From Clostridia bacterium (GTDB lineage: Bacteria > Bacillota_A > Clostridia > Peptostreptococcales > Anaerovoracaceae): DNA of 5,756 nt. Shown in pieces: positions 1-4,537 of the stretch. The stretch lies in assembly GCA_024403175.1 (NCBI GenBank), contig JAKSSI010000094.1, positions 1-5,756 on the forward strand, read 5' to 3'. The notes below the pieces were generated by a model. That model had not been told where the DNA came from. It ran no database searches and saw nothing but the letters and a program-made list of their open reading frames with translations. The translations under genes and the position numbers were made by a program. Position 1 is the first letter of the stretch. Every line of letters begins with the position of its first letter.

Positions 1-924
1 GAAAATAACCTTAATGGCAGTATCCGGAGCATCTGTTGTCATTTCCTTCTTAACAACCATATTTACGTCTATGGTGTATCGGTGGAAAATCTTCTGACCA
101 GAGAGGAATCTATTAAGACCTGGGTATTCAGCACAGAGTCTAACGTAAGTAGCAAGGAAAACATGTGTAATACCAAAATGCTTATAACCTTCGCGGCGCA
201 TTTTGTGGATATACTTTTCCATGTTGCTTACTTCTATAGAATCCCTAATTAAGTTGCTTGCACCGTTTCTGTTAACCATGATGTAAGGAATAGCCTTAGT
301 CATTGGTGGCAGATTGCGTACGAGTCTTCCGTCGATTCTATCGCCATAACGTGGACGATATTCGTCACCTTCTTTAGGTGCAGGAAGCTTCTTTGGAGCA
401 AGGATCAGGCATACAATTCCAAGTACGATTGTTGCGTCGGAGATTAAGAAAGCAAGTGCCTTATTTACATAGATACCCCAGTAGTAGGCAAATGTCTTAT
501 CCAATGCAACAAGCAGAATGAATGCGAGATAGGATAATAAAACAGGAATTTTTGTACTAATCTTACCTGTAAAGGTGAGATAGTAAAGTACTGTCTGTAT
601 TAAACAAAACAGTAAGCATGCGATAGTCATTGCTGTTTGAGAAAATTCATATTCAAAAATCTGGAATATGAAATGAATTCCCAAAAGAACAACCGGTCTA
701 ACGGTCACATAGAAAAACTTCTCGCTCCTGAAAGGCAGCCTAAGTATTATTAAAAGATTTGCTGCAAGCGGGAGTAATATATGGACGACTGCCACAAGCA
801 CGCTTGGTACTCCTGATTTAGCGTACCAAACGATTCTTGCCACCAACGATGCTACCATCAAAACGGTGGCGAGCCACATAAAAACATTACGTTTATGGGC
901 TGAGTATGTTGTGATGTTATTCAT
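1..924 (-). CDS. Membrane protein with C-terminal E2/CAT-like acyltransferase domain (partial, 3' end off window)
   Basis: I translated this open frame by hand: 308 codons from ATG (922-924) to the window edge with no stop. Residues ~13-178 contain about six hydrophobic segments (roughly 13-33, 41-62, 72-90, 97-117, 124-141, 157-176). After a basic, proline-containing linker, residues ~190-308 resemble the start of the 2-oxoacid dehydrogenase E2 / chloramphenicol acetyltransferase fold. Recognisable patterns are an IPYIMVNRNGASN stretch (~212-224), a YPGLNRF motif (267-273) and a VVKKEM strand (290-295). Standalone proteins with this signature are common in Clostridia and annotated as E2 family, usually with no lipoyl domain. 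The HxxxD catalytic motif of the family would lie past the edge, so activity cannot be judged. An acyl transfer at the membrane is inferred; the substrate is unknown. The start is the first ATG after an in-frame stop; no Shine-Dalgarno precedes it. Internal ATGs at codons 16 and 23 are alternatives. Confidence 0.75.
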   Translation of the reverse strand, partial: MNNITTYSAHKRNVFMWLATVLMVASLVARIVWYAKSGVPSVLVAVVHILLPLAANLLIILRLPFRSEKFFYVTVRPVVLLGIHFIFQIFEYEFSQTAMTIACLLFCLIQTVLYYLTFTGKISTKIPVLLSYLAFILLVALDKTFAYYWGIYVNKALAFLISDATIVLGIVCLILAPKKLPAPKEGDEYRPRYGDRIDGRLVRNLPPMTKAIPYIMVNRNGASNLIRDSIEVSNMEKYIHKMRREGYKHFGITHVFLATYVRLCAEYPGLNRFLSGQKIFHRYTIDVNMVVKKEMTTDAPDTAIKVIF

Positions 925-930
925 AATATT

Positions 931-938
931 ATTATACA
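931..938 (-). promoter_or_regulatory. -10 element (TG + TATAAT) of the membrane-acyltransferase gene
   Basis: On the minus strand a consensus TATAAT (931-936), directly preceded by TG (937-938), ends 6 nt before the ATG at 924. A start 6-7 nt past the -10 would fall at or next to the ATG. No convincing -35 and no Shine-Dalgarno are seen. Inferred from sequence only. Confidence 0.5.
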
Positions 939-969
939 GGAAAACAATGCGGCTTCATAGCGCTATTTG

Positions 970-978
970 TGCTATACT
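970..978 (+). promoter_or_regulatory. Extended -10 promoter (TGC TATACT) of ispE
   Basis: TGCTATACT fits the extended -10 form TGnTATAAT with one mismatch and ends 6 nt before the ispE ATG at 985. An extended -10 can compensate for a weak -35, and none is clear here. No Shine-Dalgarno fits between it and the ATG, so the predicted transcript is leaderless or nearly so. Confidence 0.5.
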
Positions 979-984
979 TAAACC

Positions 985-1740
985 ATGAAGATTGAAGCAC
1001 CAGCAAAAGTAAATTTAATTTTAAACATTTTAGGAAAAAGAGATGATGGCTACCACGAAGTGGAAATGCTTATGCAGGCCATAGATCTATGCGACACCGT
1101 AGAAGTTACCACAACAAAGGGTACAGGAATTTGGATTTCTGCCCCTGGTGCGCAGCTTAACTGCGGCCCTTCTAATTTGGCATATAAAGCTGCCGAATTA
1201 ATGCTTAAAGAGTTTAATAAACAAGAACACATAAACATTACCATAGAAAAGCGTATCCCTATTGCGGGCGGCCTGGGAGGCGGATCTGCAGATGCTGCAG
1301 CAGTTATTAATCTGCTAGCAAAGATTTGGAGAATAAAAGACGATGAAAAGCTTATGGCTTTAGGCGCTAAACTTGGTTCTGATGTGCCATTTTGTATTGC
1401 GGCTCAGCAAGGCAAAACCTGCGCTATAGCCAGAGGAACAGGCACAGATCTTGAATTTGTACCTTCCCCTAACATTAAGGTGGAACTTAAGATTTTAAAC
1501 ATCTTCGTAAGAAATAAGACAAAGGCCGTATACAGCGAATTAAAGCCTGAAGACTATGCGGTTAGATACGATATCCAAAAGTTCTTAAACGCTCCTACAT
1601 TGGCCGAAAAAGAGGCTCTTATGGGCAACAATCTTCAAGCTGCAGCCTTCAGAGTATTTGAGCGTGAAGGCTTTAAGATGCCAGACTATCCAAAGCATCT
1701 TTCAGGCGCCGGACCGACGCTGTTTGCTGTTGTTGAATAA
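985..1740 (+). CDS. ispE: 4-diphosphocytidyl-2-C-methyl-D-erythritol kinase (C-terminally short)
   Basis: IspE is the cytosolic GHMP-family kinase that phosphorylates CDP-methylerythritol with ATP, the fourth step of the MEP isoprenoid pathway. The N-terminus has the family pattern APAKVNLILNILGKRDDGYHE (residues 5-25), with K9 at the catalytic lysine position. The glycine-rich ATP loop PIAGGLGGGSADAAA is at 92-106, G-SDVPF with likely catalytic D133 at 131-136, and the C-terminal SGAGPT glycine motif at 240-245. At 251 residues it is some 30 shorter than typical IspE (about 280-290): the stop comes right after the SGAGPTLFAVVE strand, so the usual last helices are missing. The segment before VYSEL (~172-181) lacks the common P..GVST pattern. 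No continuation is recognisable in the other frames downstream, so a recent frameshift is not obvious. The gene stands alone, divergent from the membrane acyltransferase gene. The start is supported by homology; there is no ribosome binding site. Confidence 0.93.
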   Translation: MKIEAPAKVNLILNILGKRDDGYHEVEMLMQAIDLCDTVEVTTTKGTGIWISAPGAQLNCGPSNLAYKAAELMLKEFNKQEHINITIEKRIPIAGGLGGGSADAAAVINLLAKIWRIKDDEKLMALGAKLGSDVPFCIAAQQGKTCAIARGTGTDLEFVPSPNIKVELKILNIFVRNKTKAVYSELKPEDYAVRYDIQKFLNAPTLAEKEALMGNNLQAAAFRVFEREGFKMPDYPKHLSGAGPTLFAVVE

Positions 1741-1756
1741 AATTTATATTGAAATC

Positions 1757-1915
1757 AAAAGACCTAATTATTGTTCACAGACAAGACTGCCGCATCCTGC
1801 TGAAGCATCAGTTCTTTGGCCTGCTACGGAGCGAGCGAACTCCTCGCGACGGCCAAATCACAGTGTTCAGCAACGGACGCTCTGTAATTGTCTGTTCACA
1901 ACAATCAGGTCTTTT
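1757..1915. repeat. Long imperfect palindrome (arms ~65 nt, loop ~29 nt) after ispE
   Basis: The outer arms 1757-1784 and 1888-1915 match as inverted repeats at 24 of 28 positions without gaps, starting with a perfect 9-bp AAAAGACCT / AGGTCTTTT. Inside, TGCTGAA (1798-1804) pairs with TTCAGCA (1866-1872), and TTTGGCC (1815-1821) with GGCCAAA (1851-1857). The loop (1822-1850) is GC-rich and can form its own small hairpin (GCGAG / CTCGC). T-rich sequence follows on the right (1911-1928). It could be a folded 3' UTR, a small palindromic repeat element or a decayed element. No coding homology is seen. It fills most of the gap between ispE and the tRNA terminator. Confidence 0.7.
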
Positions 1916-1941
1916 TATAATTGTTTTTTCAGTTAAAAAAG

Positions 1942-1976
1942 AAAAAATCCGAAGCGATTGCTTCGGATTTTCTTTT
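1942..1976. terminator. Bidirectional intrinsic terminator between ispE and the tRNA cluster
   Basis: A perfect 12-bp stem AAAATCCGAAGC (1944-1955) / GCTTCGGATTTT (1960-1971) has a GATT loop. On the plus strand it is followed by TCTTTT. On the minus strand it is followed by a run of T from the A-tract at 1932-1947. It should therefore stop both ispE and the converging tRNA transcript. It begins about 1 nt beyond the encoded CCA of tRNA-Cys, an economical arrangement. Confidence 0.9.
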
Positions 1977-2050
1977 GGAGGCGACACCCAGATTCGAACC
2001 GGGGAATAATGGTTTTGCAGACCAGTGCCTTACCACTTGGCTATGTCGCC
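1976..2050 (-). tRNA. tRNA-Cys (GCA)
   Basis: The minus strand folds as a full cloverleaf. The acceptor is GGCGACA / TGTCGCC, the D arm GCC...GGC, the anticodon loop CTGCAAA (anticodon GCA) and the T loop TTCGAAT. Discriminator U73 (1979), the key identity base for cysteinyl-tRNA synthetase, is followed by an encoded CCA (1978-1976). The top pair of the anticodon stem (27-43) appears to be a C-U mismatch. It is the last tRNA of the cluster. Confidence 0.95.
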
Positions 2051-2059
2051 AAAAAAAAT

Positions 2060-2134
2060 TGGCGGGGGTAGAGGGATTTGAACCCCCGGATGGTGGAATC
2101 AGAATCCACTGCCTTACCGCTTGGCGATACCCCT
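2060..2134 (-). tRNA. tRNA-Gln (CTG)
   Basis: The cloverleaf is on the minus strand with anticodon loop TTCTGAT (anticodon CTG, reads CAG), a TGGA/TCCA anticodon stem, T stem GGGGG / CCCTC with loop TTCAAAT, and encoded G73-CCA. The acceptor arm is AGGGGTA / TACCCCC, so pair 1-72 is A-C instead of the usual U-A of tRNA-Gln. An open first pair is compatible with glutamine identity, but this combination is unusual. Confidence 0.92.
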
Positions 2135-2160
2135 CCGCTAATAGTTTTTTTATGAAATTG

Positions 2161-2237
2161 TGGGGTGGGTAGTGAGATTCGAACTCACGTATACTGGAGC
2201 CACAACCCAGGGTCTTAACCGCTTGACGATACCCACC
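2161..2237 (-). tRNA. tRNA-His (GTG)
   Basis: Minus-strand cloverleaf with acceptor GTGGGTA / TACCCAC and anticodon loop TTGTGGC (anticodon GTG). The extra G at position -1 (base 2237) opposite C73 (2164) is the histidine identity element; it is genome-encoded here. The T loop is TTCGAAT and CCA is encoded at 2163-2161. A G-U pair closes the anticodon loop. Confidence 0.95.
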
Positions 2238-2271
2238 ATAAGCGCCATGTAATTGGGCTTAAAAAAAATCA

Positions 2272-2348
2272 TGGTAGCGGCGGGTGGACTCGAACCGCCG
2301 ACACTCCGGGTATGAACCGAATGCTCTAGCCAACTGAGCTACGCCGCC
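2272..2348 (-). tRNA. tRNA-Met (CAT), elongator type
   Basis: Minus-strand cloverleaf with acceptor GGCGGCG / CGCCGCT (G1-U72 wobble), D arm GTAGCTCAGTTGGCTAGAGC, anticodon stem-loop TTCGG TTCATAC CCGGA, T loop TTCGAGT and encoded ACCA. The acceptor has no unpaired position 1-72 and the anticodon stem lacks three G-C pairs, which argues against initiator tRNA. The body resembles elongator Met more than the lysidine-modified Ile2 tRNA. It is the first tRNA of the cluster. Confidence 0.92.
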
Positions 2349-2382
2349 ATGATGATTGGTGCTTTAACAACACCGCTTGAAC

Positions 2383-2411
2383 ATTCTAACAAAGTATAGA
2401 GAGTATGTCAA
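2383..2411 (-). promoter_or_regulatory. Strong sigma-A-type promoter of the tRNA Met-His-Gln-Cys cluster
   Basis: The -35 is a perfect TTGACA (2406-2411) and the -10 is TAGAAT (2383-2388), with the optimal 17-bp spacing. Transcription should start near 2376, leaving a leader of about 28 nt before tRNA-Met. The -35 touches the dinB stop codon (2412-2414). Confidence 0.88.
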
Positions 2412-3629
2412 CTACTTTTTAAAACTTTCGTGAGGATGTTTATGACTAAATTCTAAAAGGCTTCCCCTTTTTATTGCATCTCGGCCAAAACGCTTACGAA
2501 TAGCATCCATAGCCTCGTCTGTTTTCTCGTTCTTTTCGCGCTCTTCGGCACCAAACATTGTAAGCTGCTCAGACTCACCTTCATAAAGCAAATGCCCCGT
2601 GCTAACGCCTATCTGGCGTATTGCCTGCCCGTGCCAAGTTTCATCAAAAATCTTGCAAGCTATTTTATAAATATCTTCTGTGCTATCCACATAGTAATCA
2701 AGCTTATGCTGACGTGTATAGAACATAAGATCTGAATTTCTAACAGTAATAGAAACAAGCGAAGCCTTTGCCCCGTAGTCTCTTAATCTAAAAGACACCT
2801 TCTCAGACATCTTTAAAAGGTATTTTTGAGCCTCTGCACGCGTTTTTATATCGTGCGGAATAGTTTCACTATTACCAAACCCTTTTTGCAGAACTTCTCC
2901 AGAATGAACAACTGGTTCATCGTCTATTCCGTTTGAATAGTTGTGAAGCAATGTTGCATAACTTTTGAAATTGCTTTCAAGAAGACGCATATCTGCCTTA
3001 GCTAAATCGCCTATAGTATAGATGCCAAGCTTCTTTAATTTGTCAGAAGAATGTCTGCCAACCATAAAAAGTTCGCCAACATCAAGCGGCCACATCTTCT
3101 CTTCTATTTCTTCAGGCCACATAGTGTGAACCTTATCAGGTTTTTCATATTCAGAGCCCATCTTTGCCAAAAGCATATTTGTAGACACGCCTATGCTTAC
3201 AGTAAAGCCGAGTTCTTCTTTCATTCGGCGACCAATTTCCCGAGCCACTTTTACTGGGTCGCCAAAGAGTTTTTCAGAAGCTGTGTAATCTAAAAAGCAT
3301 TCATCTATGCTGTATCTCTGAATTACAGGTGTATACTCCGAAAGTATTTTATACATTGCATCGGAGTACTTTTTGTAGACGCCGTAAGAAGCTGGAATAA
3401 CAAGAAGGCCGGGACACTTTCTTCTTGCTGAAGCTAGCGGCTCGGCCGTTTGAATACCAAACTTTTTAGCAGGAATGGATTTTGCCAAAACTATGCCGTG
3501 GCGACTCTCTTCGTCTCCTCCTATTACGGAAGGAATATCTCTGTAGTCTACATCGGCACCGTTCTTTAAGGCTTCAACAGCACTCCAGCTTAAAAAGGCT
3601 GAATTTGCATCTACATGCATTATTACCAT
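2412..3629 (-). CDS. dinB: DNA polymerase IV (Y-family translesion polymerase)
   Basis: DinB is a low-fidelity polymerase that copies past damaged bases and binds the sliding clamp. The 405 residues match the family in length. The N-terminal HVDANSAFLSW (5-15) carries catalytic D7 and likely steric-gate F12. SIDECFLDYT (107-116) carries the acidic pair D109/E110. SIGVSTNMLLAKM (145-157) and KPDKVHTMWPEE (163-174) follow the palm/fingers pattern, and residues ~185-212 fit the thumb helix-hairpin-helix region. The little-finger domain spans roughly 245-350, and QLTMF (355-359) fits the beta-clamp binding motif. The tail (~370-391) matches the conserved AIRKRFGRDAIKRG segment of Firmicute DinB. 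The ATG follows the barstar stop TAA with no gap and only a weak AAGAGAA upstream, implying translational coupling; ATG at codon 4 is an alternative. No LexA box is visible. No terminator separates it from the tRNA cluster. Confidence 0.96.
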   Translation of the reverse strand: MVIMHVDANSAFLSWSAVEALKNGADVDYRDIPSVIGGDEESRHGIVLAKSIPAKKFGIQTAEPLASARRKCPGLLVIPASYGVYKKYSDAMYKILSEYTPVIQRYSIDECFLDYTASEKLFGDPVKVAREIGRRMKEELGFTVSIGVSTNMLLAKMGSEYEKPDKVHTMWPEEIEEKMWPLDVGELFMVGRHSSDKLKKLGIYTIGDLAKADMRLLESNFKSYATLLHNYSNGIDDEPVVHSGEVLQKGFGNSETIPHDIKTRAEAQKYLLKMSEKVSFRLRDYGAKASLVSITVRNSDLMFYTRQHKLDYYVDSTEDIYKIACKIFDETWHGQAIRQIGVSTGHLLYEGESEQLTMFGAEEREKNEKTDEAMDAIRKRFGRDAIKRGSLLEFSHKHPHESFKK

Positions 3630-3902
3630 TTAGATGAATTCTCTTATAAAAATATAATCGTTTTCTAAAGCTACATCGTTTAGAAGTTCCATTAGCACAT
3701 CAAACTTGGGGCCGATTGTATCTTGAAGATATCCCTTGTCTGCTAAAAGAACAACACAGTCAGAAGAAACTTCTGTAAGACAATCGTGCAGCGCGTCTAA
3801 GTTCTTTCCGTAGTATTCAGGAAAGTCCAACGCCTTTGCAAAGACACTGTGAATGTCTTCCATTGTTTCTACTGTTTCTTTTCCTATATATACATACTTC
3901 AT
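3630..3902 (-). CDS. Barstar-family ribonuclease inhibitor (antidote of the adjacent barnase-like protein)
   Basis: Barstar is a small cytoplasmic protein that plugs the active site of barnase. The 90-residue product equals the usual barstar length (about 90). Residues 28-42 (PEYYGKNLDALHDCL) match barstar helix 2 and its loop, keeping Y30, N34, D36, D40 and T43 (barstar Y29, N33, D35, D39, T42). D39 is the residue that pairs with the catalytic Arg/His of barnase. W38 is replaced by H39, and the E76 position appears to be N75 by eye. I chose ATG at 3902, 7 nt behind an AGGTGG site. A GTG one codon upstream (3905, giving 91 aa) is possible but too close to that site. The start overlaps the stop of the barnase-like gene (TGATG), and its stop abuts the dinB start. 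Co-translation with the RNase is expected. Confidence 0.93.
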   Translation of the reverse strand: MKYVYIGKETVETMEDIHSVFAKALDFPEYYGKNLDALHDCLTEVSSDCVVLLADKGYLQDTIGPKFDVLMELLNDVALENDYIFIREFI

Positions 3903-4525
3903 CACTTTACCACCTTTTCACCGGCCTCATAGAGGGTTTCAAAATGTTCGTAATGATCTTCAGTGTAATAGATATATCCGTCGTTTGAGAAAATAATTCT
4001 CTTAGCGCCTCTGGACTTTGCACCCAAAGTATCTATATCGCACTCGGTATACTTACGCCCCTTAACCTTCGGCAGTACGCCTTCGTAATTTCCAAAGTTA
4101 TCTCCGCCTATGCACATACCCTTTGCAAACTTTTCCAAAGATCCGCCTTCCCAGCCGAGAGCCTTAGCCTCGTTCTTTGTCATATAGTTTTTAGGAAGCT
4201 TGCCGTATGTGGCAATATATAAAGCGACTTCGTCTTTCGAATCATAAGATCCGTTTTCGTCTATTGCCGGCTTTTCTTCTGGTGCTTGTTCTGGCTTTTG
4301 TTCTGTTTTCTGCTCTGGAACTGGATCTGGCTTAACCTCAGGTTTTACCTCAGGTTTAGTTTCAGGTTTTGGTTCTGGTTTAGTTTCAGGATTGCTAGGC
4401 TGTGCCGGAGTCTCCTGCTTACTTGGCAGCGGAGTTGGGCTTGCAGGGGTATTCTTTTTGCCACAAGCAGCAAAGGAAAATACCATAGCTAAAGCCAAAA
4501 GCAATGCTATTAACTTTTTATTCAT
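3902..4525 (-). CDS. Lipoprotein-anchored barnase-family guanyl-type ribonuclease
   Basis: The 207-residue product has a lipoprotein signal peptide (MNKK, hydrophobic 5-20, lipobox SFAAC with C21). A disordered Pro/Lys/Glu stalk (~22-88) and a C-terminal domain (~94-200) that aligns by eye along the whole of barnase follow. Shared stretches are GKLPKNYMTKNEAKALGW (108-125), IGGDNF (139-144), EGVLP (148-152) and EDHYEHF (189-195). Catalytic positions are all kept: K117, E161, R172, R176 and H191 for barnase K27, E73, R83, R87 and H102; D142 matches D54. Barnase cleaves single-stranded RNA, preferring after G, and is normally secreted free. Here it should be tethered outside the cytoplasmic membrane. 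Barnase R59 is replaced by Y147, and cysteines C138 and C162, absent from barnase, may form a disulfide. The ATG has GGAG 6 nt upstream, in a 12-nt gap after the regulator gene. The next gene is its inhibitor, which confirms the assignment. Confidence 0.94.
   Translation of the reverse strand: MNKKLIALLLALAMVFSFAACGKKNTPASPTPLPSKQETPAQPSNPETKPEPKPETKPEVKPEVKPDPVPEQKTEQKPEQAPEEKPAIDENGSYDSKDEVALYIATYGKLPKNYMTKNEAKALGWEGGSLEKFAKGMCIGGDNFGNYEGVLPKVKGRKYTECDIDTLGAKSRGAKRIIFSNDGYIYYTEDHYEHFETLYEAGEKVVK
3910..3915 (-). promoter_or_regulatory. Ribosome binding site of the barstar gene (decides start)
   Basis: AGGTGG on the minus strand lies inside the last codons of the barnase-like gene, 7 nt before ATG 3902 but only 4 nt before the alternative GTG 3905. 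This favours the ATG. Confidence 0.65.
4322..4381 (-). repeat. Five 12-nt tandem units coding KPE[P/T/V] stalk repeats
   Basis: Residues 49-68 of the lipoprotein are five tetrapeptides (KPEP, KPET, KPEV, KPEV, KPDP) encoded by near-identical 12-nt units. Related EQKTEQKPEQ repeats follow to about residue 80. Such tracts can change in copy number by replication slippage, altering stalk length without frameshift. Confidence 0.8.
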
Positions 4526-4531
4526 TTTATA

Positions 4532-4535
4532 CTCC
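4532..4535 (-). promoter_or_regulatory. Ribosome binding site of the barnase-like gene
   Basis: GGAG lies 6 nt before ATG 4525, entirely in the 12-nt gap after the upstream TAA. No promoter fits in that gap, so the gene depends on read-through from the regulator gene. Confidence 0.7.
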
Positions 4536-4537
4536 GT

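Noticed and set aside
1050..1244. Short minus-strand frame inside ispE
   Set aside because: Lies within a conserved kinase coding region and has no recognisable product.
1741..1975. Insertion sequence or T-box riboswitch as explanation of the palindrome
   Set aside because: No transposase, no target-site duplication that I could see, no T-box or specifier-loop signature, and no synthetase gene downstream.
1658..2172. Overlapping plus-strand open frames across the end of ispE, the palindrome and the tRNAs
   Set aside because: They cross a palindrome, a terminator and antisense tRNA sequence and resemble no known protein; the translated tRNA antisense gives typical spurious peptides.
2272..2348. 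Initiator tRNA-fMet or tRNA-Ile2 for the CAT anticodon tRNA
   Set aside because: The first acceptor position pairs (G-U), the anticodon stem lacks the three G-C pairs of initiators, and the body matches elongator Met better than Ile2.
3051..3293. Short plus-strand frame inside dinB
   Set aside because: Antisense to conserved polymerase sequence with no supporting signals.
4286..4492. Open frame antisense to the lipoprotein stalk, rich in F, W, R and L
   Set aside because: Its composition is the direct mirror of the Pro/Lys/Glu repeat codons on the other strand; no ribosome binding site.
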